64,000 bases of DNA from Cognatazoarcus halotolerans (GCF_009800965.1 NZ_WUAF01000002.1:356299-420298); one strand, 5' to 3'. Positions 34,202-45,214 are shown, counted from the stretch's first letter. The notes: generated by a model not told the origin, from the sequence alone. Numbers and translations are program-made.

Positions 34202-36130
34202 ATGAGTCAACAGATCGATACTGGCCGCCGCCGCGCCTTGAAGCTCCTTGGCGGAGCGCCACTGCTGCCGATGGCATCGGGTTTCGCCGGCGCATCGACC
34301 CTGATGCTTGCCGGCTGCGGCGGTAGTTCCTCTTCGCCTGCAGCCCTGGTCGTCGATTCGGTGAGCTTTACCTCGATGGCTGCCCCCACGTTGGCCGATG
34401 CGGCCGCAATGGCCACCACCAGCGTCGGTTCCAGCATGGTCGTGAACTATACGAACGGCACCACCAAGACCTTCACGCTGGGCTACGAGCCGTACTTCAT
34501 CACGGGCGACATGGTTGCCGACGGGGCAGGCGGCACGACCCTCGCGGGCGGCTATTACGACATCAACGGCAATCCGATCAAGGACGCCAACGGCAAACAG
34601 TTCTACTCCGACTGCCCGGACGGTTCCAGCCTGCTGACCCTCGACAATCCGACTGTGTCGGGTGTGACCGGCAACACCGTGTTTGCCGTGGTGCAGTTCG
34701 AATACACCAGCCGGAATGCCGCGGGCGATTCGATGTACGGCAAGCTGCCTTCGCCGATCGCCGTGCTGACCCTGGACCAGGACAAGAAGACCGGCCAGCT
34801 CAAACTCGTGAAGTACCACAACGTGGATACCAGCGGGGTGCACGGGTTGTGGATCACCTGTGGCGCCAGCCTCTCGCCGTGGGGTACGCACCTGTCGAGC
34901 GAGGAGTATGAGCCGGACGCCACCGTCGCAGCGAGCGATGCGCAGTTCCTGGCCTACAGCCAGAATCTCTACGCCAATGCCCTGGCGGTGGCCAATCCCT
35001 ACCACTACGGCCACATGCCCGAAGTGACGGTGAACCCCGACGGCACCGGAAGCATCGAGAAGCACTACTGCATGGGCCGGATCTCTCACGAACTGGTGCA
35101 GGTGATGCCCGACGAGCGCACCGTGCTGATGGGTGACGATGCAACGAACGCCGGCGTGTTCATGTTCATTGCCGACACCGCGCGGGATCTCTCCGCAGGC
35201 GTCCTTTACGTTGCCAAATGGACCCAGACCTCGCCCGTCGGAGGCCCCGCGGGTGGCGCAGGGACACTCCGCTGGATCAAGCTCGGCCACGCCACCAGCG
35301 CCGAGATCAGGGCGCTTGCCGACGTCCTCGGCGCAGCGGACATCGTTGACGTGAAAACGGCCGATCCTGCTGATGCCAGCTACACGAAGATCGGTTTCGG
35401 CGGCAAGAGCAACTGGGTGAAGTTCGTTCCCGGTCAGGAGAAGGCCGCCGCCTTCCTCGAGACCCACCGTTACGCAGCCCTCAAGGGCGGCAGCCTCGCC
35501 TTCACCAAGATGGAAGGGGTGACGGTGAATGCTGCCGACAAGAAGGCCTATCTGGCGATGAGCCGCATCGAAAAGACCATGACCGATGGCACCACCGATG
35601 TGAATGTGGCCAAGATCACGGCTGGCGCCGTTTACGAGCTTGCCCTGGCCGGCGGCCAGACCGATCTGGACGGGGGCGCGATCGACAGTGCATGGGTGCC
35701 GGTCGACATGGCGGCAGTGGCCGAACTCGTCGGCGAAGATCTCGCCACGCCCGACGCGCTCGGCAACACCGCGAACGCCGACAAGATCTCCAATCCGGAC
35801 AACCTCAAGTTTTCCGAAGAGCTGCGTACGCTGTTCATCGGCGAAGACAGCGGCCAGCACGTCAATAATTTCCTGTGGGCCTTCAACGTCGATACCCGCG
35901 CGCTGTCCCGCATCCTTTCCTGCCCGGCGGGTGCGGAGTCCACCGGGTTGCAGGCGGTCGATTCGATCAACGGGTTCACTTATATCAACAGCAACTTCCA
36001 GCACGCCGGTGACTGGTCCTCGCTTCACGCGGTGGTCGAGCCGACACTGGCGCCGCTGATCGATGCCAACTACAAGGATCGCTTCGGCGCGGCGGTGGGT
36101 TATATCACCGGCATGCCGGCATTGGGCTGA
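34202..36130 (+). CDS. phoX: PhoX-like alkaline phosphatase family protein (DUF839), Tat-exported lipoprotein
   Basis: The 642-residue protein starts with a twin-arginine signal (TGRRRALKLL, arginines 9-11) and a lipobox LAGC with Cys39, so it should be exported folded by Tat and lipidated. The mature part resembles PhoX/DUF839 enzymes, calcium/iron-dependent phosphatases: SPWGTHLSSEEYEPDA near residue 222, MGRISHELVQVMPDERTVLMGDD, then NPDNLKFSEELRTLFIGEDSG near the C-terminus. The gene is divergent from the gspC-N operon, is preceded by a Pho box, and is followed by a terminator, so it is a single-gene, phosphate-starvation unit. Specific activity is not provable from the sequence; an esterase-like relative is possible. 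Confidence 0.87.
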   Translation: MSQQIDTGRRRALKLLGGAPLLPMASGFAGASTLMLAGCGGSSSSPAALVVDSVSFTSMAAPTLADAAAMATTSVGSSMVVNYTNGTTKTFTLGYEPYFITGDMVADGAGGTTLAGGYYDINGNPIKDANGKQFYSDCPDGSSLLTLDNPTVSGVTGNTVFAVVQFEYTSRNAAGDSMYGKLPSPIAVLTLDQDKKTGQLKLVKYHNVDTSGVHGLWITCGASLSPWGTHLSSEEYEPDATVAASDAQFLAYSQNLYANALAVANPYHYGHMPEVTVNPDGTGSIEKHYCMGRISHELVQVMPDERTVLMGDDATNAGVFMFIADTARDLSAGVLYVAKWTQTSPVGGPAGGAGTLRWIKLGHATSAEIRALADVLGAADIVDVKTADPADASYTKIGFGGKSNWVKFVPGQEKAAAFLETHRYAALKGGSLAFTKMEGVTVNAADKKAYLAMSRIEKTMTDGTTDVNVAKITAGAVYELALAGGQTDLDGGAIDSAWVPVDMAAVAELVGEDLATPDALGNTANADKISNPDNLKFSEELRTLFIGEDSGQHVNNFLWAFNVDTRALSRILSCPAGAESTGLQAVDSINGFTYINSNFQHAGDWSSLHAVVEPTLAPLIDANYKDRFGAAVGYITGMPALG

Positions 36131-36186
36131 ATCGCGGTTTGAACGAGCGTCCCGAACGAGGACGCGAGCGCTACGCTGGACCGTTC

Positions 36187-36214
36187 CGGGCCCGCCACAA
36201 GGTGGGCCCGTTTT
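36187..36214 (+). terminator. Intrinsic terminator after phoX
   Basis: CGGGCCCGCC and GGTGGGCCCG form a 10-bp stem (one G-U pair) with loop ACAA, followed by TTTT. It starts 57 bases after the phoX stop. Confidence 0.85.
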
Positions 36215-36270
36215 CCTTGGTCGGGCGAGTGCGGTGATATGATCCGCCGCGCATCTGAACGGATCCTGTC

Positions 36271-38238
36271 ATGTCGAATCTCGCGGACCATTTCTCTGAT
36301 CAGGGCTCCCTGGCCCGCGCCATTCCCGGTTTCAGCGCCCGCCCGCAGCAGGTCGAGATGGCTGCGCGGATCGGCGATGCGCTGCGCGAGCACCGGGTGC
36401 TGGTGGCAGAGGCCGGCACCGGTACCGGCAAAACCTTTGCCTACCTGGTTCCAGCCCTGCTGGCCGGCGGCAAGGTGATCATTTCCACCGGCACCAAGAC
36501 GCTGCAGGATCAGCTGTTCAAGCGCGACCTGCCCACCGTGCGGGCGGCGCTCAGGGTACCGGTCGACGTGGCCTTGCTTAAGGGGCGCGCCAACTATGTG
36601 TGTCCTTATCACCTCGAGCGCAATGGGCGCGACGGGCGCTTCCAGACGCCGCAGGATGCGGCCGACCTGCGGGTGATCGCACGCTTCGCGCAGATCACCC
36701 AGAGCGGCGACAAGGCCGAATGCGCGGAGGTGCCCGAGGACTCGGCTGCCTGGTTGTCGGCCACCTCGACCCGCGACAACTGCCTCGGTCAGGAGTGTCA
36801 GTACTACAAGGATGACTGCTTCGTGCTCAAGGCCCGCAAGCGCGCCATGGAGGCCGACGTGGTGGTGGTCAATCACCATCTGTTCTTCGCCGACGTGATG
36901 TTGCGCGACGAGGGCATGGGCGAGCTGCTGCCGGCGGCCAACGCGGTGATTTTCGACGAAGCGCATCAGCTGCCTGAGACCGCCAGCCTGTTCTTCGGCG
37001 AGAGTGTCACCACCTCGCAGCTGCTGGAGCTCGCGCGCGACACCCGCTCCGAGACGATCGCCGCGGCGCGCGACTTCGTGGCCCTGATCGACGCAACCCG
37101 GGCGCTCGAGAAGGTTGCGCGCGACCTGCGGCTCGCGGTCAAGGCCGAGAACGCCCGCTTCGGTTACGCCCAGATGCTCGAGAACGAGGAATTCATGAAG
37201 GCGGTCGAGGCGCTCGGCAGCGAACTCGACCGCTTTCATCAGCTCGTCGAGAGCCAGGCGGAGCGCTCCGAGGGACTCGCGAACTGCCTGCGGCGGACCG
37301 AGGAGATGCAGGCCCGACTGATCGCCTGGCGAGCGCCCGAGGCGCCGGAGCTGATCCGCTGGGTCGAGGTATTTACCCAGTCGCTGGCGCTCAATGCCAC
37401 GCCGCTGCATGTTTCCGATGTGTTCCGCCGCCAGATGGGCAATCAGCCCAAGTCCTGGATCTTCACTTCTGCGACGCTCGCCATCGGGTCGGATTTCTCG
37501 CACTACCTCAACGAGATGGGCCTGTCGCAGCTGGACCCGCCAGCCGACACCGCGGTATGGGGCAGCCCGTTCAACTATGGCGAGCAGGCCATGCTCTTTG
37601 CACCGCAGGGCATGCCCAACCCGAATTCGCCCGACTACGTGGAGCGGGTCGCCGAGGTGGCTTTTCCGCTGATCCGCGCCGCGCAGGGTCGCACCTTCGT
37701 GTTGTGCACCTCGCTGCGGGCAATGCGGCGGATCCACGAGCTGCTGGCAGAGCGCATGGCCCGCGAGCAGCTGGCCTTGCCGATGTTGCTGCAGGGCGAG
37801 GGTTCGCGCAGCGATCTGCTGGCCCGTTTCCGCCGGCTTGGTAATGCGGTGCTGATCGCCAGTCAGAGTTTCTGGGAAGGCGTGGACGTGCCGGGGGATG
37901 CCCTGTCAGTGGTGGTGATCGACAAGCTGCCGTTTGCCCCGCCGGACGACCCGGTGCTCGCGGCGCGGGTCGAGTATCTCGAGAAGAAGGGGCTCAACCC
38001 GTTCTTCGTGTATCAGCTGCCGCGCACCGTGATCAACATGAAGCAGGGGGCCGGGCGGCTCATCCGCACTGAGCAGGATCGCGGCGTGCTGTGCATCTGC
38101 GACCCGCGCATGATCGACAAGCCCTACGGCAAGCGGGTGTGGCGCAGCCTGCCGCCGATGCGGCGCAGCCGCGAGGTGGCGGAGGTGGTGAGCTTTCTCG
38201 AACAGTTGCCGGCACCTGCGACGACGGCAGGCGCTTGA
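36271..38238 (+). CDS. dinG: DinG/YoaA-type ATP-dependent helicase with Fe-S cluster
   Basis: This 655-residue superfamily-2, XPD-like 5'-3' helicase has Walker A EAGTGTGKTFAY at residues 47-58, cysteines 111, 171, 176 and 183 placed as in the XPD-type Fe-S domain, the DEAH box (VIFDEAHQLPE near residue 230), and C-terminal motifs SQSFWEGVDVPGDALSVVVIDKLPF and QGAGRLIRTEQDRGVL. The overall pattern is nearer to E. coli YoaA than to DinG itself. These enzymes unwind forked or damaged DNA in repair. It is followed by a 108-base gap before mobB. Confidence 0.93.
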   Translation: MSNLADHFSDQGSLARAIPGFSARPQQVEMAARIGDALREHRVLVAEAGTGTGKTFAYLVPALLAGGKVIISTGTKTLQDQLFKRDLPTVRAALRVPVDVALLKGRANYVCPYHLERNGRDGRFQTPQDAADLRVIARFAQITQSGDKAECAEVPEDSAAWLSATSTRDNCLGQECQYYKDDCFVLKARKRAMEADVVVVNHHLFFADVMLRDEGMGELLPAANAVIFDEAHQLPETASLFFGESVTTSQLLELARDTRSETIAAARDFVALIDATRALEKVARDLRLAVKAENARFGYAQMLENEEFMKAVEALGSELDRFHQLVESQAERSEGLANCLRRTEEMQARLIAWRAPEAPELIRWVEVFTQSLALNATPLHVSDVFRRQMGNQPKSWIFTSATLAIGSDFSHYLNEMGLSQLDPPADTAVWGSPFNYGEQAMLFAPQGMPNPNSPDYVERVAEVAFPLIRAAQGRTFVLCTSLRAMRRIHELLAERMAREQLALPMLLQGEGSRSDLLARFRRLGNAVLIASQSFWEGVDVPGDALSVVVIDKLPFAPPDDPVLAARVEYLEKKGLNPFFVYQLPRTVINMKQGAGRLIRTEQDRGVLCICDPRMIDKPYGKRVWRSLPPMRRSREVAEVVSFLEQLPAPATTAGA

Positions 38239-38346
38239 CCGGGCTTCGGCGCCCGCCGCTTGATCCACTTCGTGAGTTCGCGGACGGTGCATGTTGTATC
38301 CTCGGGCGCTTGATCATCCGATGCGGCACCCGGCCGCCGTGTTTGC

Positions 38347-38844
38347 ATGAAAGTATTCGGCATCGCCGGTTATTCGAATTCCGGCAAGACGACCCTGATC
38401 GAGAAGCTGATTCCCGTATTCAATCGACGTGGCCTGCGGGTATCGGTCATCAAGCATGCGCACCACGGCTTCGACCTCGACCGGCCGGGCAAGGACTCAT
38501 GGCGCCACCGCGAGGCAGGCGCAACCGAAGTGATGATGCTCTCCTCGGATCGCTGGGTGCTGATGCACGAACTGCGCGGCGCCGAGGAGCCCAGCCTGGA
38601 CCAGCAGCTGGCGGTCCTGTCGCCCTGCGATGTGGTGCTCATCGAGGGTTTCAAGGCCGCGCCGGTTCCCAAGATCGAGGTGCACCGTCCGTCGCATGGC
38701 AAGCCGCCGATCTATCCCGACAACCCCTTTGTGGTGGCAGTGGCGACCGATGCCGAGCTGGAACTTGGGCTGCCGCGACTGGATCTGAATGATCCCGAGG
38801 CAATTTCCGATTTCATCCTCTCCTACCAAGAGTCCGCACGATGA
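38347..38844 (+). CDS. mobB: Molybdopterin-guanine dinucleotide biosynthesis adapter protein MobB
   Basis: The 165-residue GTP-binding protein has the P-loop GYSNSGKTTLIEKL at its N-terminus, KHAHHGFDLDRPGKDSWRHREAGA, and VVLIEGFKAAPVPKIEV, all standard for MobB. It assists guanylation of molybdopterin. It overlaps moeA by 4 bases, and the set mobB-moeA-moaD-moaE forms one operon. Confidence 0.96.
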   Translation: MKVFGIAGYSNSGKTTLIEKLIPVFNRRGLRVSVIKHAHHGFDLDRPGKDSWRHREAGATEVMMLSSDRWVLMHELRGAEEPSLDQQLAVLSPCDVVLIEGFKAAPVPKIEVHRPSHGKPPIYPDNPFVVAVATDAELELGLPRLDLNDPEAISDFILSYQESAR

Positions 38845-40043
38845 ACGCTCCGATGCTCAGTTTCGACGAGGCCCTGGCGCGGCTGCTCGCAGGCGCAAGA
38901 CCGCTTGCCGGGGTCGAGGAGGTCGATACCTTCGATGCCAACGGGCGCGTGCTCGCCCGAGATCAGATCTCGACCATCAACGTGCCGCCGCACGACAACT
39001 CCTCGATGGATGGTTACGCGGTGCGTGTCGCGGATGTTTTGGAGGCCGGCGTGCGTCTGCCGGTCGATCAGCGCATCCCCGCTGGCAGCGTCGGGCATTC
39101 GCTCGCGGCCGGTACGGCAGCGCGGATCTTTACCGGGGCGCCGGTGCCGGCCGGTGCCGATGCGGTGGTGATGCAGGAGCTGTGCGAGCGTGATGGCGAT
39201 GATGTGATCGTCAATCATCGGCCGCGTGCCGGGGAGGCGATCAGACTGCGCGGCGAGGATATCTCGGAAGGGCAGGTGATCCTGCCGGCGGGTACGCGAA
39301 TCGGCCCTGCCGAAGCCGGTCAGCTCGCCTCGGTCGGTCTGGCGCGCGTGCCGGTGTTCCGGCGGTTCCGCGTGGCCTTGTTTTCCACCGGCGACGAACT
39401 CGCGATGCCCGGCGAGGCACTGCGCGAGGGCGCCATCTACAATTCGAACCGTTATGTGCTCAGGAGCCTGTTGACGAATCTCGGGTGCGAGGTGGATGAC
39501 CTTGGCATCGTCGAGGACACGCTGGAGGCAACCCGCGCCGCCTTGCGGCGTGCGGCCGCCTGCGATCTGATCGTGACCTCGGGCGGGGTTTCGGTGGGCG
39601 AGGAGGATCACGTCAAGCCGGCCGTCGAGGCCGAAGGGCGACTCGAGATGTGGAAGATCGCGATCAAGCCGGGCAAGCCGCTGGCCTTCGGGCGAGTCGG
39701 CGAAGCGGCTTTCATCGGCTTGCCGGGCAATCCGGTATCGGCGCTGGTGACCTTCCAGATGCTGGTGCGTCCGTTTATCCTGCGGAGCCAGGGCGTCGCT
39801 GAGGTGATGCCCCGCGCCCAGCTGGTCCGGGCAGGGTTCGCCTGGACCCGTCCCGATCGCCGGCGCGAGTTCCTGCGCGCGCGGGTTGATGCAGAGGGTA
39901 CGCTGGCGCTGTATCCGAATCAGAGTTCCGGGGTGCTGACTTCGTGCGTGTGGGCTGATGGCGTCATCGACAACCCGCCCGGTGTGGCGATTGCCGAGGG
40001 TGACGTGGTGCGATTCATTCCGTTTTCCGAGTTGTTGTACTGA
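38841..40043 (+). CDS. moeA: Molybdopterin molybdenumtransferase MoeA
   Basis: MoeA inserts molybdate into adenylylated molybdopterin. The 400-residue protein has VPPHDNSSMDGYAVR near residue 50, IFTGAPVPAGADAVVMQE, VALFSTGDELAMPGEAL, and GLPGNPVSALVTFQM, the standard domain order. It overlaps mobB by 4 bases and is separated from moaD by 5. Confidence 0.97.
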   Translation: MNAPMLSFDEALARLLAGARPLAGVEEVDTFDANGRVLARDQISTINVPPHDNSSMDGYAVRVADVLEAGVRLPVDQRIPAGSVGHSLAAGTAARIFTGAPVPAGADAVVMQELCERDGDDVIVNHRPRAGEAIRLRGEDISEGQVILPAGTRIGPAEAGQLASVGLARVPVFRRFRVALFSTGDELAMPGEALREGAIYNSNRYVLRSLLTNLGCEVDDLGIVEDTLEATRAALRRAAACDLIVTSGGVSVGEEDHVKPAVEAEGRLEMWKIAIKPGKPLAFGRVGEAAFIGLPGNPVSALVTFQMLVRPFILRSQGVAEVMPRAQLVRAGFAWTRPDRRREFLRARVDAEGTLALYPNQSSGVLTSCVWADGVIDNPPGVAIAEGDVVRFIPFSELLY

Positions 40044-40048
40044 CTGCC

Positions 40049-40303
40049 ATGAAATTCAAAGTGCTCTATTTCGCAAGTCTCAGGGAATCGCTCGGCAAGG
40101 CGGAGGAACTGGTCGAGGCACCTTCCGGGGTGTCGAGCGTGGCCGCGCTGCAGCGCTTCCTCGCCGAGCGCGGAGAAGGCGTGCCCGCGCTGGCGCGGGG
40201 CCGTAACGTGCGCGCGGCGGTTAACCAGGTGATGGTGAAGGACGATGTGGCGATCGCCGACGGCGACGAGATCGCGTTCTTCCCGCCGGTGACCGGAGGT
40301 TGA
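40049..40303 (+). CDS. moaD: Molybdopterin synthase sulfur-carrier subunit MoaD
   Basis: The 84-residue ubiquitin-like protein begins MKFKVLYFASLRESLGKAEE and ends in VTGG, the C-terminal Gly-Gly that is adenylated by MoeB and converted to a thiocarboxylate. One base separates its stop from the moaE ATG. Confidence 0.97.
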   Translation: MKFKVLYFASLRESLGKAEELVEAPSGVSSVAALQRFLAERGEGVPALARGRNVRAAVNQVMVKDDVAIADGDEIAFFPPVTGG

Positions 40304-40304
40304 G

Positions 40305-40778
40305 ATGAGTGTCAGTGTTCAGGAGGCGGATTTCGATCCGGGTCGGGAGGCCGAGCGGCTATCGGCCGGCCGCGACGATGTCGGTGCGCTGGCAACATTT
40401 ACCGGACTGGTTCGCGCCGACAAGCAGAATGGTTCGCAGGGCAGCGATGTGCAGGCGATGACGCTCGAACACTATCCGGGGATGACCGAGAAGGCACTTG
40501 AAGCCATCGTCGTCGAAGCGCGCTCACGCTGGCCCGCGATACTCGGGGTGAGGGTCATTCACCGCGTCGGCAGGCTCGCGCCCGGCGATCGGATCGTTTT
40601 CGTTGGCGTCGCCGGTGCGCACCGCGGCGAAGCCTTCGCCGCCTGCGAGTTCATCATGGATTACCTCAAGACCCGCGCACCTTTCTGGAAGAAGGAAGAC
40701 ACCGCCGAAGGGGGGCGCTGGGTGGATGCCCGTGACAGCGATGACGAGGCGGCCGGGCGCTGGTCGGTGCCGGACTGA
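40305..40778 (+). CDS. moaE: Molybdopterin synthase catalytic subunit MoaE
   Basis: MoaE with MoaD converts precursor Z (cPMP) to molybdopterin. The 157-residue protein has GALATFTGLVRADK, LEHYPGMTEKAL, HRVGRLAPGDRIVFVGVAGAHRGEAF, and the catalytic lysine motif APFWKKED. A GAGATGAG context gives the start right after moaD. The operon ends with a bidirectional terminator. Confidence 0.97.
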   Translation: MSVSVQEADFDPGREAERLSAGRDDVGALATFTGLVRADKQNGSQGSDVQAMTLEHYPGMTEKALEAIVVEARSRWPAILGVRVIHRVGRLAPGDRIVFVGVAGAHRGEAFAACEFIMDYLKTRAPFWKKEDTAEGGRWVDARDSDDEAAGRWSVPD

Positions 40779-40810
40779 GCGAGGCGGTGCCGCACGGACA
40801 GACGGACATG

Positions 40811-40837
40811 AAAAAGGCGCCCCGCGGGGCGCCTTTT
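40811..40837. terminator. Bidirectional terminator between moaE and phasin gene
   Basis: AAAAGGCGCCCC and GGGGCGCCTTTT are exact reverse complements separated by two bases. It provides a T-run in both directions and serves both convergent genes. Confidence 0.9.
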
Positions 40838-40856
40838 CAATGACCGGGAGGCCGGC

Positions 40857-41369
40857 TTACTTCTTGCCCTTCGGAGCCGTCATGCTCGAGAAGGCCTGGA
40901 AGGCATCGGTCTGGGCGCGGGTCATCTGCTCGAAGGCGGCACGGGCCGTTTCCATTGCGCCCTGGATCGAGCCCATGGCGTTCTGATCGGTGATCGGCAT
41001 GCCCTTGAACATCTTCTGCATGGCTTCGAAGACGTCGGAGCCGCCGGAGGTCAGTTGCTCGCTCACCAGACGACCGAATTCGGATTGGGTCTTGGTGGTG
41101 ATCTCGGCGATCTCACGTGCGCATGCGAGCATCTTTTCGGTGGTGACCTGCGCATACTTGCTGCGCAGACCGAGCGCTTCCTGGGGATCCTTCACCGAGG
41201 TCAGGGCCTGGGCGTTCTGAACGCCTTCTTCGAACAGGTCCTTGGCGGTCTTGACCTGGAGTTCCATGATGCGCTGGGAGTTCTCGATCGACATCTGGGC
41301 GAGGCGCATCGCGGCCTCGAGGTTCTTTTTCTGAAGCTCGTTGAACTGGTCCTGTTGCTTGGTAGCCAT
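40857..41369 (-). CDS. phaP: Phasin family protein (PHA granule-associated)
   Basis: The 170-residue all-helical protein (NELQKKNLEAAMRLAQMSIENSQRIMELQVKTAKDLFEEG) matches the betaproteobacterial phasin pattern. Phasins coat polyhydroxyalkanoate granules and control their size. There is no signal peptide; the sequence is amphipathic and rich in Ala, Gln and Met, ending with a basic KGKK. A PHA-type acetoacetyl-CoA reductase is encoded 4 kb downstream. TGC/GCA dyads 65-80 bases upstream of the ATG may bind a PhaR-type repressor. Confidence 0.92.
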   Translation of the reverse strand: MATKQQDQFNELQKKNLEAAMRLAQMSIENSQRIMELQVKTAKDLFEEGVQNAQALTSVKDPQEALGLRSKYAQVTTEKMLACAREIAEITTKTQSEFGRLVSEQLTSGGSDVFEAMQKMFKGMPITDQNAMGSIQGAMETARAAFEQMTRAQTDAFQAFSSMTAPKGKK

Positions 41370-41432
41370 TTACTGCCCTCCATACTCGGTTTGGTGTCTG
41401 AACGAGGCACTGCTCCCGCTGCTGCAGACCCC

Positions 41433-41449
41433 GGTGCGTTGCACCGCAA
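41433..41449 (-). promoter_or_regulatory. Overlapping TGC/GCA dyads, candidate PhaR operator for phaP
   Basis: GGTGC-GTT-GCACC (41433-41445) and TTGC-ACC-GCAA (41439-41449) are overlapping perfect dyads, with further TGC/GCA words on both sides (CTGCAG at 41422-41427, ATGCAA at 41451-41456). PhaR repressors recognise TGC/GCA dyads in front of phasin genes. The site is 64-80 bases upstream of the phaP ATG. Confidence 0.5.
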
Positions 41450-41620
41450 TATGCAAGGGTCCATTACTGCCTCGGCGTGGAACATAGCACATCGAAGCGC
41501 AAGTGCGGGCAAGAAATTAGGGTTTTCACCAATTTCAAACGGTCGTTTGCTGCGGTGCGCAATGAATTGCTCGTTCATCGTTGGGTGCGCACCGCGATCG
41601 GTCTTCCGGAGGCGAGGCCA

Positions 41621-41645
41621 TTGAAAAACATAGGTGCGCCCCCAC
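41621..41645 (+). promoter_or_regulatory. Sigma32-type heat-shock promoter for clpB
   Basis: TTGAAA (41621-41626) and CCCCCAC (41639-41645) match the RpoH pattern CTTGAAA-N11-16-CCCCAT, spacer 12-13 bases. The predicted start would give a leader of about 30 bases to the clpB ATG. Confidence 0.7.
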
Positions 41646-41683
41646 TTCGGAAACAACCCTGACCTTACCAAGGATTTGCGACC

Positions 41684-44275
<2,592 letters not shown>

Positions 44276-44294
44276 AGCGTCACGGGCGATCGGG

Positions 44295-44320
44295 CACGGG
44301 GCCGGTAGACTGGCCCCGTG
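44295..44320 (+). terminator. Stem-loop after clpB, possibly terminator
   Basis: CACGGGGCC and GGCCCCGTG form a 9-bp perfect stem with an 8-base loop, followed by TCTTCTTGTT, a T-rich but interrupted tail. It begins 20 bases after the clpB stop. Confidence 0.6.
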
Positions 44321-44344
44321 TCTTCTTGTTCGAGATCGCTTCGC

Positions 44345-45214
44345 GTGACCGTGCTGCGCCTTTTGCTGTTCCTGCTGTGCTTGCCCGCCCTGGCCTTTGC
44401 CCAGGCGGGTAGCCTGTTCCCGGACGAGGCGCCGGCGGTGGCGCGTCTGCTCGACGACGGAATTGCGGCGCAGGCGCTCGGTAGCGAGGCGGGCGCCGAG
44501 GCACGCTTCTGCGCTGCCGCCAGGCTCGGCAGCGTGGAAGGGCAGTACCGCCTCGGCAAGCTCTACCTAGAGCGCAGGCGCAAGCGGGCCGACGAAGCGC
44601 TGATCGCGACCACGCTGCTTTCCTTCGCGGCTCAGCGTGGTCACCGCGACGCGCAGCAGCTGCTGGTGAATCATCGTCCGGGCCGCATCGTCACGCCGGG
44701 GTGTTTCGATCAGCCTCTGGCGCTGGCCGATCTCCCACCGGTAAATCGCGTAATTTCGGCTGCCGAGGCGCAGCGCTACGTCGAGGCGCTGCCGTCGGAG
44801 CGGCGCCGGCTTGCGCACCTTGTGCAGCGGCTGGCGCCGCGCTTCGGTGTCGATCCGCGCCTGGCGCTGGCCATCGTACGCAACGAGTCTGGCTTCGACC
44901 CGTCTGCGCGCTCTCCCAAGGACGCGCTGGGGCTGATGCAGTTGATCCCCGCCACGGCCGAACGCTTCAACGTCGCCGATCGACTGGATCCGGAGCAGAA
45001 CGTGCGTGGCGGGCTCGCCTACCTGCGCTGGTTGCTTGCCACCTTCGACGGCGACATCGCCCTGACCGCTGCGGCCTACAATGCCGGCGAGGGTACGGTG
45101 ATGCGCTACGACGGCGTACCGCCGTATTCCGAGACCCGTCAGTATGTGCAGCGGGTGCTGAGCTTCTACGGATCCGGCCAGCATATGCGCCCGGCTGGCA
45201 GGCGCGATACCTGA
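44345..45214 (+). CDS. Lytic transglycosylase SLT-domain protein
   Basis: The secreted protein (289 residues from the GTG at 44345) has a signal peptide (VLRLLLFLLCLPALAFAQA), a Sel1/TPR-like helical part (EGQYRLGKLYLERR, LLSFAAQRGHRDAQQLL, about 55-105), and a C-terminal SLT domain with catalytic glutamate in VRNESGFDPSARSPKDALGLMQL, and AAYNAGEGTV. It cleaves peptidoglycan glycan strands. The frame also has a GTG at 44318, but that codon lies inside the 3' arm of the clpB stem-loop, so the later GTG just before the signal peptide is preferred; neither has a strong ribosome-binding site. Confidence 0.87.
   Translation: MTVLRLLLFLLCLPALAFAQAGSLFPDEAPAVARLLDDGIAAQALGSEAGAEARFCAAARLGSVEGQYRLGKLYLERRRKRADEALIATTLLSFAAQRGHRDAQQLLVNHRPGRIVTPGCFDQPLALADLPPVNRVISAAEAQRYVEALPSERRRLAHLVQRLAPRFGVDPRLALAIVRNESGFDPSARSPKDALGLMQLIPATAERFNVADRLDPEQNVRGGLAYLRWLLATFDGDIALTAAAYNAGEGTVMRYDGVPPYSETRQYVQRVLSFYGSGQHMRPAGRRDT

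Larger units (their letters stand above)
41370..41683. other. Intergenic region between divergent phaP and clpB
   Basis: This 314-base region is the longest gene-free stretch in the window. It contains a TGC/GCA dyad cluster on the phaP side and a heat-shock promoter on the clpB side. The middle (about 41460-41610) is moderately A/T-rich and holds small open frames without ribosome-binding sites; I see no gene there. Confidence 0.8.
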
